Below, piece by piece: positions 1-10,194 of a stretch of DNA of 64,000 nucleotides; positions within the stretch are counted from its first letter, which is position 1, and the number at the start of each line of letters is the position of its first letter. Below the pieces are notes generated by a model that did no database searches, had not been told where the DNA came from, and was given only the letters and a program-made list of their open reading frames with translations. The DNA is taken from the NCBI GenBank assembly GCA_026120035.1, contig JALRME010000010.1, forward strand, positions 930,001 to 994,000, read 5' to 3'. Origin of the DNA: Coleophoma eucalyptorum (Eukaryota; Ascomycota; Leotiomycetes; Helotiales; Dermateaceae). The position numbers and the translations under genes were made by a program.

Positions 1-522
1 CGGGGCAGCCACGAGGCTGAGAGCTGCTGTTTCGGGTGCTGTGGGTACTTTGGGGAGTGCGGGACCAGTGCGGAGAGAGTGTGGATGCGGGGAAGGCGCG
101 TTGCTCGCTTACTGAAAATGGCAATTCTAGGGGATGAAGGGCAACTAAGCTAAGCATGCTACGCTTAAGGTAGGTTCGGGAGTATCCTCAACCGAGAATC
201 TATCCTGTGTGATCTAGAAGTCAAACATGTTGGGGTCAGAGACGCAGAGGTGGTGACTGCCGGCATAGGCCAAATTCCTCTCCTATAGATCACCAGACCT
301 TGGTCCGTTCCTGACTGTGCGATAGTTGTCAAGGATATTGTGTGGAAATGGCGATCTTCAGTACGACATGTGAATGCACGAACACAGTTAGGTAGACACA
401 TGATTGAAAAGGACTCCAAACATCAGTAATGGATCGGTGGTTACGAATAATCGGTTATGATATTCTCTACGACTAATCTCTGATTCAACAAACGAGACTT
501 TCTCAGCAAGGGCCGTCAACCG
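1..522. other. Left edge and 3' flank of the CPR gene
   Basis: No complete gene is visible. One plus-strand frame is open from base 2 to a TGA at 113-115 (37 codons, rich in Ala and Gly). It could be the last exon of a gene entering from the left, but it matches no family I recognise and its base composition alone could keep it open. The rest, up to the stop of the reductase gene, shows nothing I can name. Confidence 0.3.
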
Positions 523-2658
523 TCAACCCCAAACATCCTCCTGCCATCGCCGAGTCCTTTTGACCATCTCCACCCATTCATTTGCACGATCTGCCTCCCA
601 GGAATTCTGATTTTGTACTGCCTCACGGATTACTGTTCCAGCCGACCTTGCCATTGCTGCACTTCCACACATATACACGGCTGCATTCTCCTCAAGCAAA
701 AGCATTAATAACTCTGGCAACTTCTCCTGTAGCTTGTCCTGCACGTACATCCGGCCGTTGGATGCATTTGTCTCGCTGCGAGAGTATGCCGGCACAATCT
801 CAAGCAAGCTTTGCTCGTTGTTGCTGATTTCGTCCAACTCTTTCTTGTAGAGAAACTCTTCGGAGGTGCGACATCCGAAGAACAGTACCATCTTGCCAAC
901 CTGCTTCCCTAACCCGGACAGACGGCTCCGCTCTGCAATGAATGCTCGGAACGGTGCAATGCCACTGCCAGCGGCGATCATGATAATCGGGATTGAAGGG
1001 GAGGTAGGCAGACGGAACTTTGAAGATGAGATCTGTGCAAAGACCTTGCTATCCGCCAACAAGTTGTTAGGTCCATGAAGCGAATACTCTGGCGTTGCGG
1101 AGGAAGATGGAGCAGTACGTGCTTTCAAGTAGCTTGTAGCTAGACCCGCGGGGCGAGTAATTTCGGGCGTACTTATTGAGACAGTGATTGAGATACATCG
1201 AGGGTTGACGATAGAGGAAGAAGATATCGAGTAATATCGTGGTTTCATCATCGGCAGGCTCTCGAGGACAAAGGATAAAGGTACACCTGACCAGATGGCA
1301 TTTTCTTCCTGAGCGTGCACTTCCTCTAGGAGTCTTCCGAGTGTGACCCATTTCTTGGAGCAGTGAGCCTCCCATGATTCCTTACTATTGCCGAGCTGCA
1401 GAAGAAGCGATTTAGCCTCAGATGTGGGTGCAAATTGTGCGAGAGCCACGACCGTCTCTCGCGATACGGGTGCTGCTATCTCCAAGTAATACTGGAAAAG
1501 CGCAGCAACCGTGGTCGGTGAAGGAATATTGCAATGATCAAAGCTATCCGAGCTACTGATGAGTAGAGGCACGTCCTTAGACTTTTCGAGACCTAAGACT
1601 CTGAGCAGGCGATTCGCCTCTGTGTTGGAATTCGATGGCCATAGCGTGAGGTGGTCTCCGGTGCGATATTTCAGTTCTGGGTATTCACGGATGTCGAGCT
1701 CCATGTGAAGACAGTTCCGGTCGGCTGTGGACAGAAGCAAAGACGGGTTTTGAACCGGCAGGACATGAGAGACGGTATTGGAAGAAGCCCCTGCCCGAAA
1801 CGGCTCTCCGGCGAGGAGGTCGATGAGATCCAAAGACGGGTCTTCCACGACTCTTAAAGAGGACGTGTAAGATGCCGAGCATTCTTCAAATCCCATATCG
1901 GTGCTGAACATAGTAAACAGAGATTCTTTCCACTGTATGAAGTCCTCCTCTGTTGTGCCTTTCGACTCATCTGCCTTTCCAACCGGGAGCAATGCTGTGG
2001 CTTGTAGTCCAGTCAAGCTTTGCGTCAAGACGTCAACAACATGGTTGAATAGTCTATAGTTCCTGCTTCCAAGACCAAACGCCGCGTATCGCAGATTTGC
2101 GAATTGAACATCTCGGTTTGTGTTCAACCAATTCATAAACGGGGTGGCGTTGTCACTTGGATCTCCTTCACCGTATGTAGAAACGATGAAGATAGCCATC
2201 TTCGAAGCCGGAATACTCGCAAAGCTTTCCCCGTCGTAATCCGCAAGGTCGCATATAATCGACTTGAGCCCAAACTTCTTTCGAATTTCTCGCCCAAGCC
2301 GGTGTGCAAAGCCTTCCGCGGTCCCGGATTGGGAACCCCAGCATATTGCTATTTTGCGGTCCTGTTGCCAATGTCAATAAGTATATTTGTGGTGCAGCAT
2401 GGTTTCGCTCACTGTTTCCGCAAGTTTAGCGGCAATGTCTCGGGTTTCTCCTCCGGCAACACCCTCTGTCGTGTCTTGAGGCTTTTCATACCATACGTGC
2501 TCGTAGGGGTCCGGTTTCGCCCAGAGACTTCCTCGGGTTGAAAAGAGGAGAATGAGGAGGATGAAGATAGGAAAAACAACTATGTCATCAATCTCGACCC
2601 GCTGCAGAAGGGGGGAGATCTCTACCAGACTCCCAGAAAGTTGATTGGGGACAGACAT
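523..2658 (-). CDS. NADPH-cytochrome P450 reductase (CPR), diverged paralog
   Basis: Predicted 694 aa, the usual CPR length, from two exons (2658-2413, 2361-523). The 51-nt intron has a GTGAGC donor and a TTGAC branch. The protein passes electrons from NADPH through FAD and FMN to P450s at the ER membrane. Seen in order: an N-terminal membrane anchor (about residues 24-42), an FMN loop with SQSGTAEGFA (about 92-101) and STYGEGDPSD (143-152), the FAD motif RYYSISSSS (457-465), an NADP-binding loop GSGIAPFRAF (547-556), VLFFGCR, VYMCGSA, and an aromatic C-terminus ending EDVWG. The NADPH loop GSGIAPF differs from the GPGTGVAPF usual in the main fungal CPR, so this is more likely a second, pathway-dedicated reductase than the housekeeping one. 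It is divergent from the P450 at 3460, 801 bp away, which fits a redox partnership (inference). Confidence 0.93.
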
Positions 2659-3459
2659 GTTGTCTTGTACTGGGCAGATTTAGAAAGAACTTGGACGGGT
2701 TTTGGGAGCTAAACAAGACATGATTGCAAAGGTTCGTGTCTATTTAACGATATCACAATCAGCCCGATAGATCATCATACGTGCCATTTGCAATAGGTGC
2801 AATGGAATTCGCTTACTTGCAACCGGAGCCAGGGTCTCTCCCCCACGTAAAACTTATTGCCGGGGAGGCTTTGGAAAAACTGCGCTTTCTGCTCAACTAA
2901 GTAATTTATCCAGTAGTCGAGAGAACATGACCTTTCCCCACGTTCCCCCACGCCAACCAGGCTCCCGCTCTCCCCGCACCTGGGGGATGTGCCGGGCGAA
3001 TAGACTGGCCACATACTTTAGATGCATCCAAGACTGTGGGGTAATCCCATGATGCGGACAGAGCCCAGCACCAGTTACCCCAGAGGACGATTTATGGAAA
3101 TTAAGCAAATTACTAGTAATGGAAAACCTTCTGAAGTTCGTGGGCGAGCTTGGTTTCCGAGGCAAGACCCCGACTCCATTTACTTCCGGAAATAGAGATG
3201 TCATGCATGTCCATGCCAGAATATCGAATTACCCCAAGTAGTGACTTTTGTATGGGGGGAAAAGAGGAAGACCCGTTATGTCCGAGTTTCCAAACCCAGG
3301 TAGCATCGAGAGATCTGGAGAGCTGTAAAGACTTTAAGAATTGACGGAGCAGACCTGCTCAACTCGACTTTTTACAATCTCTTTGACTGTTCTGATTATT
3401 TTGGATTTTTCAACACTTCATCCGCACTGTCTGAGTTTATATCTGGAATAGCCTCTACG
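2659..3459. promoter_or_regulatory. Shared CPR/P450 divergent promoter region
   Basis: These 801 bp separate the starts of the CPR gene (minus) and the P450 gene (plus). Any regulator binding here could control both. No long open frame is convincing, and I could not assign a specific operator. Confidence 0.6.
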
Positions 3460-5168
3460 TTGGTCAGACAATCAAGCTCCTACAAGCCCAACATGTATGG
3501 GTTACTCTTAGTTGCAGCGGCAGCGCTGTGCATTTTTGTGTACACGATTGCTTTACCAGTTATAAAGTACTTCCGTGACCCAAAGGGCCTAAGGAGATAC
3601 CCAAACCTCAACCTCATCTCCGGTATATCAGATCTCGGTTTTGTCTGGGAAGCCAACAAACCCTTCCGATCGAACGCTCTCCTGAAAGCCCATGAGAAAC
3701 ATCCTGTTATCCGTATTGGGCCCAACTCATTATCCTATGGCGATGTTGCTGCCATAAAGGTACGTGCCAAAGAACCCAGTCCCAAACCCGAACTCAAAAC
3801 TCACCATCCCTTGTAGGACATCTATGGCCATAACACAAAATGCATCAAGGACGTCTTCTACGATACCCTTGCAGGCACACATCACCATCTAGCCGATGTG
3901 CGAGACAAAGTCGACCACCAGCGCAAACGACGCATCATGGCCTCGGCCTACGCGCTGAAGAACCTGGAGAACTGGGAGCACAAAGTAACCGACAAGACGG
4001 TCCGCCTAGTGAAAGCCCTAGATGGGCTCTGTACGATGCCACTGAAGCCCGAAGCGCGCGGCGTCCCCGCCATGGAAGACCTCACGGTCGACTACCGCTC
4101 GTGGGCGAACTTCTTCACGCTTGACGCCATTGCCGACATTGGACTCAGCGAGCGGCTGGGGTTCCTGGACCAGGGCCACGACCTCTGCACGGCGGAGAAG
4201 ATGGACGGCACGCTGTACAAGGTCAATTATCGCCAGTGCTTGCATGCTACGGCCCGAGCCCAGGCTGGGCTGGTCTGGTCGTACGAGTGGTTTCCGTTCC
4301 TGTGCAGCATTTCGAAACTTGTGTCTAAGGAGTATCGCCAGCGTTGGAAGCTGAATGAGGGCTGGAATGATATTGTCTATCACCGTGCGACCCAGCGGTT
4401 GAAGCGGTACCGTGCCGGGGAGAAGCTCGATGACTTCTTTCAGTGTCTGATGGAAGACAAGAATGGCCATGCTAATGGCATGGAATGGGGAGAGATTGTG
4501 GCGGAAATCTCCATCATGAGTAAGTGCTGCCACACAGTGTCTGTAGTTCATCAACAAACTAACCTCAAATGATAGTGAACGCTGGCTCCGATACCACAGC
4601 CATAGCGTTGAATAATGCCATGTTCCTCATGGCGAAGAACCCACGATGCCTTCAAAAGCTTCGAGAAGAGCTAGACTCAGTCCTTGACGAGAACGAGGTC
4701 GTGACTCCATACGACAAGATCAAGCATCTACCCTATCTCCGGGCATGCCTAGACGAAGCCCTCCGTATCTTCCCACCCACAACCTTTGGGCTGCCTCGCC
4801 GCACACCGCCCGAAGGTTCCTCGATAATGGGAGAGTACATCGCCGGCGACACCTCCGTCAGCATCTCGTCATATGTAGCGCACCGGGACGAGAAAGTCTT
4901 CCCCGACGCAGAAACATACAAGCCCGAGCGCTGGCTCGAAGAGGATGCCAAGGATCTGCAGCGAGCCTTCATCACGTTCAGTGCTGGCGCCCGTGGATGC
5001 ATCGGGCGGAATATCAGCTATCTGGAGCAGGCGGTGGTGCTCGCGACGGTGGTTCATCGCTATGACTTCTGCTTGTCTTCTCCCGTGTGGGAACCTAATC
5101 GGTGGGAGACTTTCAATCTGAGTCCGGGTCCGATGCCCATGAAGTTCTGGCGGAGAAGTATAAACTGA
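3460..5168 (+). CDS. Cytochrome P450, benzoate-4-monooxygenase-like
   Basis: Exons 3460-3759, 3817-4519 and 4576-5168 give 531 aa, a normal microsomal fungal P450. The N-terminus has a hydrophobic anchor (about 12-35) and a basic KGLRRYP stretch. P450 hallmarks seen: I-helix AGSDTT (337-342), K-helix EALR (395-398), PERW (451-454), and the heme loop FSAGARGCIGRN with its cysteine ligand at about 476. The stretch YGHNTKCIKDVFYD followed by a KR-rich segment resembles fungal P450s commonly annotated as benzoate 4-monooxygenase or pisatin demethylase (CYP53/CYP57-type). The substrate cannot be read from sequence. The head-to-head CPR and downstream regulator suggest a small oxidation unit, perhaps acting on aromatic compounds (inference). 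An in-frame ATG at 3493 is an alternative start that would shorten the anchor. Confidence 0.92.
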
Positions 5169-5498
5169 GATGGAGCATGGGTTATGAGGGTGAGGTTTTT
5201 TTTTTGAATGTTATATAGCGAGTTTGACGGAAATTGATAAAGGGATAAACGGGGCTTCTTTTGTATCTCTTGATAGGACTTCCGTAACATGGTATGAAGT
5301 CGGATAAATACGAAGTTTGTGGCACAATCTTGATTTCTTTAGAACCTTAGCCATCTAAAGCTTGGAATAGAACACTCACTGTGAAGAAATCTTTTTATGT
5401 CATTTTATAGTACAACTACATCTGTCTTAGTTAGACAAGTCATTACTTGTGGTACGCTTAAAGCTTCAGTATTTTACAGATTCTAATTTCGTATGTAA
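5169..5498. other. Convergent intergenic spacer
   Basis: A 330-bp spacer between the 3' ends of the P450 and the minus-strand regulator. It is AT-rich, has a run of T at about 5193, and presumably holds both 3' UTRs. No gene seen. Confidence 0.6.
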
Positions 5499-7734
5499 TC
5501 AATGATCTACAATATTCCAACCCCAGCTTTCCTTTAGTTTTTCCTGAATCACTCCAGTGGGCCAGGCATTGTCGTAGTCTGTATGATGCAGAACATCAAG
5601 TAGAACTTGCTGATCGTGAAGGTCCGAAAATTGATCTCCACCTGTAAACAGTTCAGCGGAGCACAATATTTTATGCGGAGCAATGGGGGAGTTACACAAG
5701 GCTATAGCCATACAAGCTGTGTTCATAGCAGGAAGCGTACTGCGATTTGAAAGTGCGATACCACAAACTCGACGTACAATGGTTTTCAGCTCAGCCTAAA
5801 TATTGCAAATGGATAAGCACGGGATCCTGGAGTTAGAATAAGACTCTATGTACCTCAATTTTGAGCGCTGCTCTTCGTTGCGACGGCCCAAGTCGCGGAA
5901 GGCGTGGGTTGTAGACCGTCAGCAGTATCTTGGCCAGATCGTGATGTTGAATGCCTGTGACTATTGTTTAACTGGGTAAGAATTTATCAAAAATCTTGCT
6001 TGATTCCGCTTTGCATACCGTGACAGTCAGAGAAAAGCCAGACCTCAGGATAGGCCTCCCCAGATGACGCGGCCAGATCTGATTCGAATATCGGATCAAA
6101 ACTCTGCGGTCTCAGCTGTGACCATGCATGATGGTATTGCACCAATTCATCATAGTCTTCATTAATGACCCGGTGCTCACCGAAGCAGTATGTCACGACA
6201 TCTGCACAATGGATAACGGCTCGATGGGCCCACGTGGAATCATCGGTTGGAACAAGTGATCGATAGTCCTCGGTCCACTTTGTAGGGAGTCTCAATGGCC
6301 GTTGATTTGCTGCGTCGTTGGTTAGGAAGTGGATCGAATTATTAGAAACTAATACTGACTGAAGGCCGTTAAAATCTCTTGCCGATAAGCCACTCGAATG
6401 GCAGCGCGTCTCAAGCCGGTATCATGCACTGATGTATCTGACGCATCCACTTGAGCATCGATGAAGATTTGGGTACCCCGTAAGCCGGTTTCGAAGTCTC
6501 CACCATTAAAGGGCGCTGGAGTTTTCAGTTTAAAAATCAAATCAACTCGAGAACAAGTCCTTACCATCAACCTCTTCATAGAACCGTAAAATTACAGATG
6601 CTGCAAGCAGATTCTGGTCAAAGACTGCGTCTGCATTTCTAGAGAGCGATACTAAATGCTCAATGCATTTGTTATGGTACTCCACGGCGGTTTCTTTATG
6701 CAGGTGAGATAGTCGTTTACCATGATAGACCACTTCGCCGTCAACTTTATGCTGGGGGAGACGGCATAGATGTCTGGCTGAGGCCGTGAAGATTGCGTAG
6801 AGCAGGGGCGGACATAAGATTGCACGCTGTGGCACTACAGTGGCAAAATGCCTTTCAGGATCGCACAGGTCAAACTATGGACGCCAGGTTAGATTCACGG
6901 TTCATAGCCAGCCTCAGAGTCCGCAAATGATTGCATGGGAAGTAATGAAAAGGGTGTATTGGACAGTACCATACCCAGCGCGCCAGATCCTCGATAAAAT
7001 AACGCAATAAACAAGCTTCCAGCTCATCGAACTTAGGTCCAACAGCCGAAAATTGAGTATCCGATGGAGATAAGTTTTGGGTGTGTAGGGCGTTGGTAGA
7101 CTGCGAATAAACGGATGGAGATGTTACGGCATGGGAATGCGACGCGATAGGGGATGGTCGAATGGGATCCTGGCTTGGTGGAGTTGATACCCTGGTGTTT
7201 GACGAAGTAAGTACATCCCGGAACTGGTCATGGAACGACGGTAAGACTGTAGACGTATCGTCGTGTAAGTCTCCCGGAGCGGCATGCGCTCCTTCGGTTC
7301 CCTCATGGACTACAGAAACCCACGAGGCTGTTGCAACTGCAGAGGCCGGAATTCCAACACCATCAGGATCACTACGTTCACATGACGTAGCCTGGACCGA
7401 CAAGTAAAGTGGGCGAGTTCCAGAGTCGCGCCCCACCGGCGTTATGGCTTGGCCATAGTATTCGTCGAGATCAAGAGTCTCATCCACAAACTCTGGCCGA
7501 ACTAGGTAGAAAGTTAGCCATCCATCAGGACACAGAGTTGCTCGGCATACCTTTCCCAGAGAGCTTCACCCACGGTTGATCCGGTGGGAAATCCTGATCG
7601 TATCGGGCACTGGACCCATGACGAAAGCGAATGTTTTTGCCCGTGAGCGACGATGAGCTCGAAGAGGCAGGTTTAGCTTCGTCATTCCCAGCATGCAAAG
7701 ATGAGCGCCCTGCCACTGCCTTTGGCTCATGCAT
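5499..7734 (-). CDS. Fungal_trans_2 (ARCA-like) regulator without a visible zinc cluster
   Basis: Seven exons join in phase: 7734-7551, 7501-6975, 6874-6565, 6515-6360, 6309-6019, 5960-5854 and 5795-5499, giving 623 aa. The central part starts near FIEDLARWFDLCDPERHF (about residue 225 on) and continues with CPPLLYAIFTASARHL, a truncated helix-rich fungal regulator domain of the ARCA/PF11951 type, with VTGIQHHDLAKILLTVYNPR further down. The early segment RFRHGSSARYDQDFPPDQPW is also typical of this group just after its DNA-binding domain. Relatives usually begin with a Zn2Cys6 cluster; I looked at the minus strand upstream to 8340 and found none in any frame. Either the protein is a cluster-less regulator or a distant first exon was missed. 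It lies between the P450 and the inositol-type transporter and diverges from the latter. Confidence 0.8.
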
Positions 7735-8340
7735 CTGTTGGGCGGCAGTGGAGATAATACAGCATCGGATCCTGCAGTCGCTCCGTTGCGGTTGTTAGCG
7801 ACTCGGCAGTTCGAATGCGACGATCAAGGAATGGGGCCGTGGACCGTGGACCGTGGATCGCCCTGGAGCCAGGGAAGAGAACAAAGATGGCAAGAATGCC
7901 AGATCTGTGGGCGAGGCAGGGCGCGTAAATAAGGTAAATTACTGTTCTGAGCTTCCCGAGTTGGGCAATTCGGGGCTCCACCAGAAGCCTGCACTGCAAC
8001 CCCTTCCCCGCATCCGCCCGTGGCAGAAGGCGGGGACCCCGGCGTGGGGTTGTCATGCCTTGCCGCGTGCCGTCATGCTCGTGGTCATCAGGAATTGCTC
8101 TTCTGGGACACGACTGCTGCAATCCCTTCCGCCTTGCTTGTCTCAAACTCAAATGTGAGATATGCTCAGTTGAAGGGAAGGCGCTTTGGCCAGCAAAGGC
8201 CGGCAACACCTGCAACTTCGGCTGTGTATATAAAGGAGCTCAATGACAATTCAGTTCCATCCTCCAAAAGGCCTAACCAGCTTTACAAGCTATTCAATTC
8301 CCCCCCCCTTCCCCCCCAATTCCTACCAAATCAAGTCAGT
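7735..8340. promoter_or_regulatory. Divergent promoter, regulator/inositol-type transporter
   Basis: 606 bp between the starts of the regulator (minus) and the transporter (plus). Contains the sequence TATATAAAGG at about 8225-8234, a plausible TATA box for the transporter, followed by pyrimidine-rich DNA with C tracts at 8300-8308 and 8311-8317, common just upstream of highly expressed fungal starts. Confidence 0.5.
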
Positions 8341-10194
8341 ATGGACCCCTCAGCCAAAATTGACTCCAAGGGCGAGGTAACTCATGTCGAGTGTGCTTCA
8401 TCCCAACGAAGTCCTAGCGAGGACATCTTCGATGATAGCCTCGATTCTATCGAACAAACCCCAACCGGAAAATTCGTATGGCTAGTCACTTTGACTGCCA
8501 GCGTTGGAGGCCTCTTATTTGGTATGCGCTCTTGCGCCAATCTTTATCTCTCATCTAACCGACGAACAGGTTACGATACTGGCATCATTTCCGCAGTGCT
8601 TCTTTATCTCAATGATGACCTTGGGTCAGTCTTGCAGTCCAATGAAAAGGAGCTCATCACTTCCATCACTTCGGGTGGAGCCTTCATTGGAGCTATCATC
8701 GCGGGCCTGACCGCGGACCGCTATGGTAGGAAAGGCGCCATATATGCTGGGTGCTTTCTGTTTGTTGTGGGTGCTGTTTTACAAGCCACCGCATTCTCCC
8801 TGGCTCAAATGACTGTTGGCCGCTTGGTCGTTGGTTTTGGCGTGGGAAGTGCTGCGATGATTGTACCGGTACGTTTGGATGTCCGGGGTTCTCAACCTTT
8901 AGTTTCATGCTGACCATCTCTGCAACAGCTGTACATTGCAGAAGTTGCTCCTGCAAAGTATCGCGGTCGGATGATTGGGCTGGACAATATGTGTATCACT
9001 GGTGGTCAACTCATCTCGTATGGAATTGGTGCGGGACTGGCTAAGACGAACCATGGATGGTACGTGGACTTCTCGTAACTCGTGCTGGTCTTGAAGCTCC
9101 TCGGCTTTTGTCCATCTACAATATTTGCGCAGTATCAATAATGGGCATTACTGACTGCCATTAGGCGCGTTATGGTTGGCCTTGGAGCTGTCCCCGCTAT
9201 CGTACTGGCCGTTCTTCTACCATTCTGTCCAGAATCGCCTCGGCAATTGATCACCCACGGCAACCCTGAGATGGCAGCTCGTGTGCTTCAAAGAATCTTC
9301 CCAAATGCCACGAGTGAACAGGTCAATCAAAAGATTCAACACATCACGCTCTCAACTCAAGCATTCCAAGAATTCAAGGGTGGCAAAAGTCAGTGGTGGC
9401 TTATCAAACAACTTTATGTTATACCCAGCAACCTCAGAGCTCTCATCGCTGCTTGTGGCTTGATGGCCATCTCACAGTTGAGCGGCTTCAACAGTCTCAT
9501 GTATTACTCCTCGACCCTCTTCGCATTGATCGGGTTTTCGAACCCCGTCGCGGTTGGAGCCATTATTGCCGCCACCAACTTCTTCTTTACTTTTGTCTAC
9601 TTCCTTGTGGTAGATCGATTTGGACGGAGGCGAGTCTTATTGTCCACTATGTGGGGTATGGTGAGTACAATTATCCATCGGTTCACCTCGAGCATGAGTT
9701 TTGACAGATGACAGGCACTATTTCTGGCTTTGGCAGCTGTGGCATTCCACTGGATTCCCATCAACCACGACCTAACCCTGAAATCCACAGCGTCGGTTGG
9801 GTGGCCAGCATACCTAGTTTTGGTGTGTATGATCTGCTACGTTGGCTTCTACTCGTCCGGCATAGGCAACATGGCATGGGTCTCCTCCGAGCTCTTCCCC
9901 TACGAGGTGCGGGCAGCGGGCACGATGATGCTAACTTGCTCCTGCTGGGGCAGCAATATCATCGTTGCTAGTACCTTCCTGACCCAAATGGAGAACACGA
10001 CGCCATCCGGTGCCTTTGGCTTCTATGCGGCAATTTGCTTCTTCGGCTGGATTGCCGTGTACTTCTGCTACCCTGAGGTGAAGAATATGACCTTGGAGGA
10101 CATTCGAGAGGTGTTCAACCATGGCTTTGGAGTCAAGTATGCTCGAGCATTGCAGAAAAATATCAAGGCAAAGCGTCAAGGTGACAGGGTTTGA
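8341..10194 (+). CDS. MFS myo-inositol/sugar transporter (Itr-like)
   Basis: Five exons (8341-8521, 8570-8868, 8929-9059, 9165-9660, 9715-10194) encode 528 aa with about 12 membrane segments, a sugar-porter MFS protein of the plasma membrane. Sugar-porter signatures seen: FGYDTGIISAVLLYLNDDLG after TM1, ADRYGRKGAI in the first cytoplasmic loop, PESPRQL after TM6, and VDRFGRRRVL in the second-half loop. The LNDDLG segment and the CPESPRQLI loop are characteristic of fungal proton-coupled myo-inositol transporters rather than hexose carriers. The N-terminal 45 residues are acidic and Ser-rich. The 105-nt third intron is longer than its neighbours. It shares a promoter region with the ARCA-like regulator, a plausible controller (inference). 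Substrate assignment is by family resemblance only. Confidence 0.9.

Noticed and set aside
7727..8215. Minus-strand 162-codon frame as an upstream exon of the ARCA-like regulator
   Set aside because: It is in another frame, has no zinc-cluster cysteines and does not resemble relatives.
523..10194. Secondary-metabolite cluster built around the CPR, P450, regulator and transporter
   Set aside because: No PKS, NRPS, terpene synthase or prenyltransferase lies anywhere in the window, and the transporter is of inositol type.
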